Shown here: one piece after another, positions 1 to 9,909 of the stretch
How positions within the stretch are numbered: the first letter of the stretch is position 1
How the letters are laid out: each line of letters starts with the position of its first letter
NCBI GenBank assembly: GCA_013396915.1
Contig: VWZL01000320.1
Span: forward strand, 455,048-519,047
Length of the DNA stretch: 64,000 bases
Reading direction: 5' to 3'
DNA from: Stercorarius parasiticus
Lineage: Eukaryota > Chordata > Aves > Charadriiformes > Stercorariidae
Notes under the pieces: generated by a model
The model's input: the letters and a program-made list of their open reading frames with translations, nothing else
Databases searched by the model: none
What the model was told of the DNA's origin: nothing
Position numbers and translations under genes: made by a program

Positions 1-813
1 ATAGCTGCATACTAAAGTCCTGGTTCACTGGGTACTCTCAGACACTTAAGTTTTATATTACAGCCTCAGCTGATTTTTTTATTATTATTATAATTTTTAT
101 TACTATTTTTTTAATACTAGGCTGCTTTAGCTTCCTCATCCAGGGACAAATGTTTTATGGATTGGGCAGACAGTGTACTAGCTGCTGAAGTTAAAATTCT
201 TCACTTCTCACTTTATAGAAAATCAGATAATTTTGAATAGAAAACTTTTATAGTCTTTGTAACTAAGATGGGCAAGGTGGACCCCAACTTTTTCCATCCA
301 CAGGATAAGATGTTTGCATTTGTCTAACTTGGAAATGAACTAGAAGCAATTCTAATAGGAGCAAAGAGATGGTTGAGTTTTCAAAGACTGAATGGAACTT
401 CAGGCAAGGCTGGAGTGAACTTTTGCCATGTTAATTAACTTATTTTTATGGAATCAGATCATACCAGATCATACTGCTGGATATGGAAAACACATAGACA
501 CAATGAGATTGTGAAGCAGCTTGTACAGAAAATCTCCCAGTGAAAACTATTCAGAGGTTAACATTCTTTTTCAGCCTTCCCTGATTATTCTTCGGCACAA
601 TGTGGTATCTTTGAAGAAACATTAATGATCAGTGCTTCCTTAGGCTCTCTGTGCCAAGGGATGTGCTCCACCTGGCCATGGCTATGCAGAGGCAGAAAGT
701 CTAAAACACAAAAGTTATCATTGTCACAGGCAGACTATGAATAGTTTGCCTTTCACAATAAGAAACAAACCATAATCAGTACTTGGAAATTTTTAAATTG
801 CTTCCATATTATA
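1..813. other. AT-rich unique sequence, no gene seen
   Basis: Non-coding sequence with T-rich runs near 75-115. The only local structure noticed is a perfect 10-bp tandem doublet, CAGATCATAC twice at 455-474. No splice-flanked open frame or repeat family was recognised. Confidence 0.5.
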
Positions 814-1555
814 GAATCATAGAATCATAGATGGTGCTGCCTGACACTTTGTTCCCATTTTAATCCATCTTTCTACTGTTTGAGTGTCAGAGTGCACAGC
901 ACCAGATGAGGTCTTATCATTACCTTGTACATAGACATTTTTTCCCTCATTGCCTTTGGATCACATAAGCCTTTACACAGCTCTACAACACTAGCAGCTC
1001 ATAGTCAAGCTGTGAGTCTCTAGTATGCAGTCTTCTTTTCTTCTTTGTTACTTTCAAGCCCCCAGCAGAAAGTTTTAGTACAGCCTAAATGAATGTTCTC
1101 ACTTTTCATAGTACTGAATTTTCTCCCATTTCTGTCTCTCTAACAAAAGGCCATCCAATTCTTTCCCTATGGCAGCCCCATCTTTCACTACAGTGACAAT
1201 GACTTCCAACTCTGTGTTGTCATGTTTTATTATATCACTTCTGGGTTTCTGTGCCAAAGGCATAATGAAAACATTACATGAAGTTAGTCCAAGTTTGATC
1301 CTCGAGAAATTCCAGTGCAATGTCCATGTCATCCAAGGTTTCCCATTTAGATACAGCTTGCCATCTCCCATTTAAGCAACTCTTTAGCCAAGTTCCAGTT
1401 CTTGTATTAGTCGCCTCCAGCAGAAAAAATTTCCCCTGTGACCCAGTCTTGAATATTTCACTGAAGTCCAGATATGTGATACTGCATTTTCTTCACGAGA
1501 AATTGAAGTATTTTATCAAAAGAAGACTGAGGATCTTTAACACAAGACATTTTGG
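814..1555 (-). mobile_element. Highly diverged CR1 LINE relic, antisense
   Basis: A CR1 retroposon in reverse orientation. The plus strand opens with two copies of the CR1 tail octamer in antisense (AGAATCATAGAATCATAG, about 814-831). It then follows the order of an antisense CR1 reverse-transcriptase gene: CCAGATGAGGTCT near 901-913 (antisense of the R-P-H-L-E-Y motif), GCTCATAGTCAAGCTGTG near 997, a stretch near 1218-1310 aligning with the DDTKL to GVPQGS region (GATCCTCGAGAAATTCCAGT near 1297), and CTGAAGTCCAGATA near 1461 (antisense of the Y-L-D-F core). Divergence is heavy, with many indels, and the C-terminal few hundred bases next to the tail appear deleted. This is inert DNA, older than the other CR1 copies here. 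Family assignment is secure in outline; exact ends are approximate. Confidence 0.75.
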
Positions 1556-1949
1556 ACAATCTGTGTTTTTGGCGTATTTTCAATTGACTTTTTTTTTATT
1601 TTAATTTTGTTTTGATTTTATTTTGTATTTTCTTCAAAACTTTCTTTAGCTTTGAGTAATACTATTAAGAGTATGATTGCCTTATGTCTCTTTTTTCTTT
1701 TTTTTTTTATTTACCTTTTAATATATAACTATCAGGTTTTCTAGTTCCCCATCATATGATGACACTCCAAATTGGCAAACACATTAGAACTCCTTTGTAT
1801 CAGAGCTGTGATTTTACCAGCATTTTGCTTATTTGGTTGGTTTTCCAGAAATCTTGAATGCATATTATTCTTCCTCTGTTCACTGCTCCTTCAGGTCAAA
1901 ACATCTAACACTGAGTTTTCATTCCACTTCACATCTTATTTCCCATTTT

Positions 1950-2006
1950 AATGGTTGAATTTGATAATCTTAAGGGTCTTTTCCAACCTGAATGATGCTA
2001 TGATTT
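1950..2006 (+). mobile_element. CR1 LINE 3' tail fragment
   Basis: A short sense CR1 3' end. It carries the terminal ATGGTTGAATTTGATAATCT block, then AAGGGTCTTTTCCAACCT, then a decayed octamer tail (GATGCTATGATTTC). Only the non-coding 3' end remains, as expected for strong 5' truncation. It lies about 270 bp upstream of the larger CR1 in the same orientation. Confidence 0.8.
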
Positions 2007-2082
2007 CACTCTTACTTCCATTAGTCACTCCACCTTTATGAACAGTCATCACTGAAACATAAATATTCACAGGTTTTTGGGT

Positions 2083-2108
2083 GCTGTTCACAGCTGCCTG
2101 TGAACAGC
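2083..2108. repeat. Perfect 11-bp inverted repeat, 4-nt loop
   Basis: Arms GCTGTTCACAG (2083-2093) and CTGTGAACAGC (2098-2108) are exact reverse complements around the loop CTGC. It sits in the 260-bp spacer between two CR1 fragments. The function is unknown; it could be a chance hairpin or part of an unrecognised short repeat. Confidence 0.75.
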
Positions 2109-2229
2109 TACCTTGGGTGCCCTGCACAGCTGCCACTGTTCTTTCTTTGTTCCTCTGCATGGCTGCCATGTGAGATTGATGCTTTTGCTATATCTTTGTT
2201 TCTTTTTTCTTTTTAAAATTGTTCTTACC

Positions 2230-2279
2230 CCATCCTTACATATTCTGACCTCCATGATGGTCAGAATATGTAAGAATGG
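2230..2279. repeat. Near-perfect 21-bp inverted repeat at CR1 5' edge
   Basis: The left arm (2230-2250) and right arm (2259-2279) are reverse complements in 20 of 21 positions. The single mismatch is near the outer end and the spacer is the 8-nt TCCATGAT. The right arm runs directly into recognisable CR1 coding sequence, so the structure spans the 5' boundary of the insertion. Fold-back or twin-priming rearrangement during target-primed reverse transcription is one explanation; a pre-existing hairpin at the target is another. A 50-nt stem is short for a microRNA precursor. Confidence 0.8.
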
Positions 2280-3347
2280 ATTCACCCAAGAGTACTCAGG
2301 GAGCTGGCGGGAGAGCTCACCAAGCCTCTCTCCATCATTTATCAACAATCTTGGTCAACAGGGGAGGTATCACATGACTGGAGGGTCACTAATGTGACGC
2401 CCATCTGCAAGAAGGGTCAGAAGGAGGATCCGGGGAACTACAGGCCTGTCAGCCTGACCTCGATACCAGGAAAGATCATGGAGAGGATCATCTTGAGTGA
2501 NNNNNNNNNNNNNNNNNNNNNNNNNNNNNNNNNNNNNNNNNNNNNNNNNNNNNNNNNNNNNNNNNNNNNNNNNNNNNNNNNNNNNNNNNNNNNNNNNNNN
2601 NNNNNNNNNNNNNNNNNNNNNNNNNNNNNNNNNNNNNNNNNNNNNNNNNNNNNNNNNNNNNNNNNNNNNNNNNNNNNNNNNNNNNNNNNNNNNNNNNNNN
2701 NNNNNNNNNNNNNNNNNNNNNNNNNNNNNNNNNNNNNNNNNNNNNNNNNNNNNNNNNNNNNNNNNNNNNNNNNNNNNNNNNNNNNNNNNNNNNNNNNNNN
2801 NNNNNNNNNNNNNNNNNNNNNNNNNNNNNNNNNNNNNNNNNNNNNNNNNNNNNNNNNNNNNNNNNNNNNNNNNNNNNNNNNNNNNNNNNNNNNNNNNNNN
2901 NNNNNNNNNNNNNNNNNNNNNNNNNNNNNNNNNNNNNNNNNNNNNNNNNNNNNNNNNNNNNNNNNNNNNNNNNNNNNGGTCCAGAGGAGAGCTACCAAGC
3001 TGGTGAGGGGTCTGGAGACCAAGCCATATGAGGAGAGGCTGAGGGAACTGGGCATGTTTAGTTTGGAGAAGAGGAGGCTGAAGGGAGACCTCATTGCCCT
3101 CTACAACTACCTGAAAGGAGGTTGTAGGGAGGTGGGTGTTGGCCTCTTCTCCCAAGTGAATAATGACAGGACCAGAGGAAACGGTCTGAAGTTGCGTCAG
3201 GGGAGGTTTAGATTAGATATGAGGAAGAATTCCTTTCCTGAAAGAGTGGTCAGGCACTGGAACAGCCTGCCCAGGGAGGTGGTTGAGTCACCATCCCTAG
3301 AGGTATTTAAGAAACGTCTAGATTTGGCACTTCAGGGCATGCTCTAG
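2274..3347 (+). pseudogene. CR1 ORF2 fragment (reverse transcriptase C-terminal half), 5'-truncated and gapped
   Basis: Remnant of the CR1 ORF2 polyprotein, which in an intact element carries an endonuclease and a reverse transcriptase that make and insert a DNA copy. Here the endonuclease and the start codon are absent. The frame is open from 2274 to the gap at 2501 and again from 2978 to a TAG at 3345-3347. The two pieces are in the same frame only if the 477 unresolved bases reflect the true length. The catalytic Y-x-D-D region would fall inside the gap and cannot be judged. No promoter or start is visible, so it is not expected to be expressed as such. Confidence 0.85.
2501..2977. other. 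Assembly gap (477 N)
   Basis: A run of 477 unresolved bases inside the CR1 element. Gaps within interspersed repeats are typical of collapsed short-read or Sanger assemblies. Its length should be treated as an estimate. Confidence 1.
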
Positions 3348-3444
3348 TGGCAGAGATTGTAGGGGGTTTTTTTGTGTGTGTATGGTTGGACTCGATGATC
3401 TCAAAGGTCCTTTCTGACCATGAAGATTCTATGATTCTGTGATG

Positions 3445-3703
3445 TAGCTTCTTCATTGACTGATCCTTTTTCCTACTCTTTATAGACTGAATAACATTTT
3501 CTTCTATAATGTCTCTAACTTCTTCTAGAATGACCCTGCCACTTTGAAAATTACAGCTATTTATCTCTTGCTCAGTGTCTATTCTTAAAAACATCTGTTC
3601 ACTGGAACAACTGAAACATACCAATAACACCAATAACTGTTTTTCAGTCTGTATGGAAAATTAATCTCATACACGTTCAGTATTAGAAATTATGGAATTA
3701 TTT
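3445..3703. other. Unique spacer between two CR1 fragments
   Basis: AT-rich sequence between opposite-orientation CR1 copies. No gene, hairpin or repeat family was recognised. Confidence 0.4.
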
Positions 3704-3797
3704 AGAATAGAACAAAACAGAACAGAATATTTTCAGTTGGAAGGGACTTGAAATGGTCATCTAGTCCAACTGCCTGACCACTTCAGGGCATAGAGCT
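3704..3797 (-). mobile_element. CR1 LINE 3' end, antisense
   Basis: An antisense CR1 3' end. It has a decayed AGAATAGAACAAAACAGAAC tail (reverse complement of a TATTC-type CR1 tail), then TTCAGTTGGAAGGGACTTG and CATCTAGTCCAACTGCCTGA. The tail differs from the ATTCTATG octamer of the neighbouring copies, so this is a different CR1 subfamily. Only about 95 bp survive. Confidence 0.85.
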
Positions 3798-4411
3798 ATT
3801 TATATTTCCTATGACTTCTGATCTGGACTGATGTTTTAGGGTAAACAACTGCAGCATGAATACAGCCAGACTTGTGTCACAAGTTCCCTAAGGGAGGACA
3901 TTCAACTGGAAGCCTTGAGCTCTGCTTCTGGTTGACAGCAGAGTATGACAGCTAACTCATTTGTTTTAAGAAGGAATCAATACAACAAATTTTTATGCCA
4001 AAACTCGATGCCAAACAAACTCTTTTTGTGACTCAAATCCCAGCCTCCTCCGTAAGCCTCATGTGTATATTTTTATTGTTGTCATAGGGCATCCCTGAAT
4101 TTCCCATCCTCATCTGGCATCAGTAAGACTAAAATGATATTCTAACTTGGCAAAAAAAACCCCTACAGTTAGTGAGTTTGAAGATGAAGGATTTCCAGTC
4201 ATGGGAAACTGGAAACTGTGTACTCAGCTGTAACACAAAAAAGGTTATTAGGTCACTGTCAGCAGTGATGTAAAAGATGGCATAAATTAGATCTGGGCTT
4301 TGGTGAAATGCAGAATGAGCATAATGTTACATTTGCTAGAAAACAGTGGATATTATTCTTTTTACAATACACAGTATAAAACCCATTTGTAATCTTTTAC
4401 TTTGGTTAACA

Positions 4412-4443
4412 CAGATTTAACTACTCTTCTGTAGTTAAATCTG
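4412..4443. repeat. Perfect 13-bp inverted repeat, 6-nt loop
   Basis: CAGATTTAACTAC (4412-4424) and GTAGTTAAATCTG (4431-4443) are exact reverse complements separated by TCTTCT. A third partial copy of the arm (GATTTAACCAC) follows at about 4446. It could form a short cruciform; no mobile element is recognised around it. Confidence 0.8.
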
Positions 4444-5261
4444 CCGATTTAACCACAGAATTACTTTTGATCATCACCTCTCATGAATGCCTTTACCATG
4501 ATAGGCTGCATACTTCTGATCAGATACTCCATCCTCCTTACAAATACATTATTGAAAATGATACAGGTTTACAAAGATTCAGTATCAGTGAATAGGTATT
4601 TTTTCATCTAAGTATCCTAACCTAGTTTCTTAGAAAATTTCTGATTCAGTTCTTCTGGCCCACTCAGAACCTTGGGGACAGATATGAATAAAACCATAGA
4701 CCAAGGAGGCACTTTCCAAGCCATCACAATAGTAACTTTCATGTATTCAATTTGGTTCTGTCCTGATGATGTCCCACCTCTTGATCTGCTGTAGAGAGCA
4801 GAGAATATGTCTTCTTGTATCAGGGAATCAGGAGCTGCAACAAACTCTTGGCCATTTTAACTCCTATTAAACTGTTTGGAACCCAGAGGTAGGTGAGATG
4901 AACTGCATCCTTCATTTCTGATTCTAAACATTACCATTCATATGGAATAAGATTTCCTATAAAAGCACATTTTAGTGAAAAACAGAAACAATTTGAGGAC
5001 ATCACCATCTTCACTGGCCTAGCAACATGTGTGTGATGCCAGGTATGAGGTGATCTGAGAAGAATGTATAATGATATTTAATATCATAGGAGCCAAGGAG
5101 AAGAATGAATGATTTAACAAAGTCAGTGCTGCAGTGAAAATAAAATAAAAGAATGATATGAATCTATTTTAAGGCAATTGATATTAGATTAGAGCTAATC
5201 AATTAGCCACGCAGAATACATAGTAGCCACTATACTAAGACATCATACAATGGCACTAGAT

Positions 5262-5321
5262 GGATTTTTGAAGAGTACCAAAGAGACTTAGACACCTGAC
5301 TACATTGACTTCCATTATCTC
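5262..5321 (+). repeat. Possible ancient amniote repeat relic
   Basis: The stretch around GACTTAGACACCTGACTACA, followed by TTGACTTCCATTATCTC, resembles a dispersed amniote repeat that I know only by its recurrent GGGACTTAGGCACCTAACTCC and CATTGACTTCAATGGG blocks. The family name is not assigned and the match is weak. Confidence 0.3.
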
Positions 5322-7216
5322 TTCACTAAATCTTTTTATAACCACAGTGTAATTTCCTTGGCTGGCATATACCGACATGGTTCAGTTAAGCTGAGTGGAA
5401 CTAAACAGATTTACCAGAGCTGACAGTTAATTCCTTACACCTCTTTTTTTTTCCCCGTTCTTCTTACACAACTTAGTTTTCCTTGCAACTGCACTTTCTT
5501 TTGGACATCCTTGTATATCTCCTTATCCCTCCTCCTCCTCTCCTTGGAGCAAGAGGTGGGGGAGAGCATCCGTGGTCTCATCGTTGGTCTATCATCTGGC
5601 CTAAGCTGTGACACCTTTACATTTTATAAGAGGAAATTCCAAGTAGAAGCTATCTTTTCAAATAAGCCTTTCTACTATAAAAGTTTCCTTGGTTGAGCAT
5701 CTCCTTCCCTCCTTTCCCCCCTTACACCTACACTTGGTGATCTCTGAAATTGTTCACATCTGACTATAAGGGGAGGGAGCATTATTATTTTTTTGGTTTC
5801 CCTTCACAATATGTCATTTTTTAACGTTTGCTCTGAACAGTTGCACATGTGAGTGGTTCTGCTGACTCCATTATTATGTGGGAGCAAAAAGTCTTTCAGA
5901 GAACCGGTCCTCTGTGGATAGTGAAAAATACTTAAAAGTACATTATGACCTCTAGTCATTAGACTCAAATTTCCGAATGAGCTAGCTTGAAATCTAACGT
6001 GAGCTCCCAGATTTCTGCATCTAACTTTGATAATTTTAGCTGACATTCCTGCAATAATGTCTTGCACATTCAAACACTTTATATAGCCCACCATTGTAGA
6101 ACTGTTTTTTCACACTTTTTCTTAATCCAAGCAGGAGAGGGGAAACAGATTTAAAATTATTGATTTATTTAATGTTTCCCAGCACTCCTTTGCTACTTCT
6201 TTATATATCAAACTGTCACTAGAAATAGTGAGAAAAGGTTGAAAAAATCAAAGGTGATGAAAGTCCTCATGGTAATGTAGCTATTGCTTTATATGAAGCT
6301 GTCAAAAAAGTACTGACAAATGCAAAATTTCAGTATTAACATTATAGCTTAAATAATTTTGTACTTTTTATTGTAACTTAGACACCTTTTGGATTTACAT
6401 ATCTACCAAAAAAGGGGAATCTCAAAAATGCATTATGAGTGACAATGTAAAATTCTGCACTTTCACTGAAAATTGCTCAACATATACATTTTAAAAAAAG
6501 GAAACCATCTCATTCTCCAGTGTTTGAGGCTAGTTAGAAAACTGTCAAACAGTAAACTATTAAGTCTGATGAGGACTGCATTCTTTGAACATTAAAGCTG
6601 CCACTGGGTTTTTACGTAGTGGTTTACTTTAATCATTTTTAGCAACTATGTCTTGGATTACTTAACACGATTTTAATTTATAATAGTATTAACACAGCAG
6701 TTTGTTGCATTGTCACTTTTGGGAACCATAAAATGAGACATGCGAGTTACTGGATTTGTTTGTAGGCACATGGGAAAATTTCATCATCACAAAAATCGTT
6801 CTCTTGGGACCGAACAGTTCAGACTTGGATTTTTTAGCTAAAACAGGATAGATGCTAAATACTTCAGGAAAACTCTATTTTGTATTGGAGCTCCTGTTGG
6901 AAGAAAAGCCTTGAGAGAGTGAATTTGAATTTGAATTTTATATTTGTTGTTTGTATTGGTACTGAAATGTCCCAAGTGAGCATTGGAATCCCATTGACAA
7001 ACATGTACCGTCATATCAACTATTCTATCAGCAAAATATTTTTTCTTATTTCTCAGCCTCTGTAAGCAGATGCAGAATAAATCAGGGAAGCATCCTAGCT
7101 ACATCGTGAGCACTGTGTGCACCTACAAATCTGTCTACAGCATTTCCTGCAACATAGGGACTTTCTGCTATAAGGGTGATTTTTATGATTTTTTTTTCCA
7201 TTTGCCTAATCCCTAT

Positions 7217-7333
7217 TTTAATTCCTGTAGGCTTTTGACATCCACTACAGCGTGATACAGTATATCCCAGAGTTTAACTCTGCACTGTGTGAGCAGGTGC
7301 TTCCCTGACTCTTGCGACCTGACATTGGGTAAT
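7217..7333 (-). mobile_element. Ancient CR1/L3-type LINE relic, antisense
   Basis: On the plus strand, GAGTTTAACTCTGCACTGTG, then GAGCAGGTGCTTCCCT and CGACCTGACATTGGGTAA, match the antisense of an old amniote CR1/L3-type LINE. In sense it encodes the C-terminal block around F-F-T-Q-R-x-V-N-L-W-N-S-L-P-x-D-V-V. The relic may extend down to about 7061 but similarity fades. It is strongly diverged, as expected of a family older than birds. The strand is read from the order of the blocks. Confidence 0.6.
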
Positions 7334-9505
7334 TTTTTTGATGCTTAATGTTTCTCGCATCACAGGAAAGAATGGTCATTTCCAACACGCTGTGAACATG
7401 AGTAGCACAGCTAAGCTGTATGATGTACAGATACAAAAAAGAACCAAAAGGACAACTGCTGGCTTCAAAAGCAACTGTCAACGAACACCGGCAACTTCAC
7501 AGCTTACCTTTATGTCAGCAACCTCACCCAGAAATATTGTATGTTCATTTTCTAGAATCAACAAGCTATTTTAAATCTTGTGACATCGTTCATGACCTCC
7601 ACTTCAATATTCCTTTGCTCTGTCAGTGCGCTTCAGAAAAGGTTTGCTCCTATCCAGCATCATTACTTTGAAATTGTCTGTGACCTAGCGGCCTGAAGAA
7701 TTGGAACTCTTGGATCTTCCACACACTGAGAAGGAGGTGAAAGGAAAGATCTATAAAACACATGAAATGATTTTGAGGTGTCTATCAGAGAAGAGGCAGG
7801 TGCATATTTTGGCAGTGGCATCTGTCTGTTGTCAGGGGCATGGGCTAGATATTTCGCTCACAAAGACCCATGCCAACTGGGTCAACATGGCAGGCGTCTC
7901 ACTAATTTCTACACACATACCCTCAGAATCATTTCTAGATTGTCCAGCCTGGCAAAGTGTGAGCACGTAGTGATGCTGAGTACTGCTCATTCATAGCAAA
8001 CATCTCCTGTGCCATTTCCATTTTCTTCCCTCCTGGAATTATTCCACTTGTCACTGTCCGTGCAGAGACCTACAGTCAGGAGGGAGAGTCCTGAGAGTTT
8101 TGTGTGCCTGATAACGGCTCTGTTCTTCCTCAGCCTAGAATGTCTCACAGGTTACCTGCGACAAATCTGTACGTATGTGGCAATGTGTGAACATCAGCAT
8201 TGCCTTTCCCTGGAAATGTTCAATATGTATCTTTTAAAAGGATCAATTTTGCTTCACACATTTTCCAATCTGTTTATTAATCTGTTGCTGAGGTTATTGC
8301 GAAAACAGTAGTGTTTCTGACAGCAAATCACCATATTATTATGAAACTTGAAAAGATGCCAGTTTGCCATGAGAATGATTACAAAATGTTTTAGATTGAC
8401 ATTTCATCCGATTTGATTACTAATCTAGTATCAAGGCTTCTTGTTTCCCACCATAAGTTCTTGTTAAGTGCTGAGAATTCAACAGAGTTCCTTCCAGTAA
8501 AAGTGAAACTCTCTCCATCTGTAGCAAAGGATTCAGTGTCAGTCCTTTACCATAAATAATGCAACTGCTTATTGATGCTTACTTGCTGCCTAAACTGTTA
8601 GGATGCTTATTCAGTATCCTTACTTAATGTCCTATGCTTAAAGGGTAAGGATAATTAGTATCTAAAGTATAAGTAGTTATGTTTTCAAATTGGAAAACTT
8701 TGGCAAATCTAGGCAAAGCTAATTATTTTTTCTCTCAGAATGAGATTCAGCTCATGGATGAAACCTAAATTTAAACATCTACATTGTCCTGGTTTGAGAT
8801 GCCTACTTGTGAAACTGTGTGTTGGGGTTGCCGCTGTAGCTGCACATGCAGAAGCATACTAGGGCATCTCACACAGCATTCCTACATTTAAGCAACAGTA
8901 TTGAGTCCAGAGTACACAAAACATTTCAGATTAGTCTAGAATAGAGGCCTATATTTAATTTTACAACACTACTAATAGTGAAACTTGTCAGTTCAAATGA
9001 GAAAGATAAGTAAGGATAGAAGGAAGCAGAAAAAAACCCCAGTTATATCTTGTTTACAGGATGGCAACACAGTTTAAAAGAACATGTTAGGAAGTGAGCA
9101 TTGTGTCCTATTATTTTGATACTTCTTTTAGCATCTGAAAATATAAGCGTGCCAACACAATGGTGCACTGGGACACAGCAACTCTTTGAGAATTTTAAGA
9201 ACATTGAATAAAAGCACTGGGTTGAGTAAGTGAAAACAAGAGCTCTGATTTCTGCTTTTATAGTTTATTTTATAGTACTGACAGACAACACGTTATTTGT
9301 GGACTTCAAACATTTGGAGTGAAAAAAGTTAACTAAGATATGTTCCTTTCAGAAAAAGTTCCAGCCACCTTTGCACAGCAGAGTGTGTTGTTTGTGGATG
9401 GATGATACTGGAAAGGCAGTGGGCTCTGGGAACATGTAATTCTCCCCATGAAGGCTTTCAGGCTGTAGTAATCACCCTCACTGACTTTGAGAAGACACTT
9501 CTTAA
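7334..9505. other. Unique non-coding sequence
   Basis: No supported exon or RNA. Several frames of 70-100 codons occur at 7338-8311 on the plus strand, but none resembles a known protein and codon use looks random. A weak relic of an old LINE 3' end at 7797-7862 is listed separately. Confidence 0.35.
7797..7862 (+). mobile_element. Possible CR1/L3-type 3' end, very weak
   Basis: GGTGCATATTTTGGCAGTGG, then GTCAGGGGCATGGGCTAGAT, follows the order of an amniote CR1/L3-type 3' end (GGTGCATTGGCCA..., then CAGGATACTGGGCTAGAT). Short and diverged, so it could be chance. Confidence 0.25.
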
Positions 9506-9909
9506 GTAAGAAATGTCTAAATTGATTTTGGCATTGTGTGGGGTCAGAGTTTGGAAAAGAAACTGTGTGTGCAGTGTTTCTTTACAGATGTGATTTAGAA
9601 GTAGGGTGCAGAAGGGTCCTAGACTGAAGCAGAGGAGTGCAAAAGGCAGCTCAGGCTGGCAGGTAACGGTGAGCAAACCAGCTCCTTCTGGGTTAGCACA
9701 CCCCGGGGTAAGAAATGTCTAAATTGATTTTGGCATTGTGTGGGGTCAGAGTTTGGAAAAGAAACTGTGTGTGCAGTGTTTCTTTACAGATGTGATTTAG
9801 AAGTAGGGTGCAGAAGGGTCCTAGACTGAAGCAGAGGAGTGCAAAAGGCAGCTCAGGCTGGCAGGTAACGGTGAGCAAACCAGCTCCTTCTGGGTTAGCA
9901 CACCCCGGG
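9506..9909. repeat. Exact 202-bp direct tandem duplication
   Basis: Bases 9506-9707 are repeated at 9708-9909 with no difference that I can find by eye. The unit starts GTAAGAAATGTCTAAATTG and ends GCACACCCCGGG. The boundaries are unambiguous: the base before the first copy (A, 9505) differs from the last base of the unit (G), and the base after the second copy (T, 9910) differs from its first base (G). The junction is therefore blunt, without microhomology. The unit has no recognised gene or transposon. Identity this high means either a very recent duplication, perhaps polymorphic, or an assembly artefact. Confidence 0.97.

Larger units (their letters stand above)
2273..3444 (+). mobile_element. 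CR1 LINE, relatively intact 3' half, interrupted by gap
   Basis: A 5'-truncated CR1 retroposon. The left part encodes the reverse-transcriptase N-terminal region with H-P-R-V-L-R-E-L-A near 2283, D-W-R-V near 2376 and G-N-Y-R-P-V-S-L-T-S near 2433. After the gap come [27 protein letters not shown] and [10 protein letters not shown]. The non-coding 3' end follows, with TTGGACTCGATGATCTCAAA near 3387, and the tail ATTCTATGATTCTGTGA ends near 3443. Both parts are free of internal stops, so this is the youngest-looking transposon in the window. Subfamily is not assigned. Confidence 0.93.
3798..7216. other. Unique non-coding sequence
   Basis: No supported exon. Two features are listed separately: a perfect hairpin at 4412-4443 and a possible ancient repeat at 5262-5321. 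A pyrimidine-rich stretch lies near 5440-5550 (CTCTTTTTTTTTCCCC, then CTCCTCCTCCTCTCC). Short open frames here show no recognisable protein. Confidence 0.4.
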
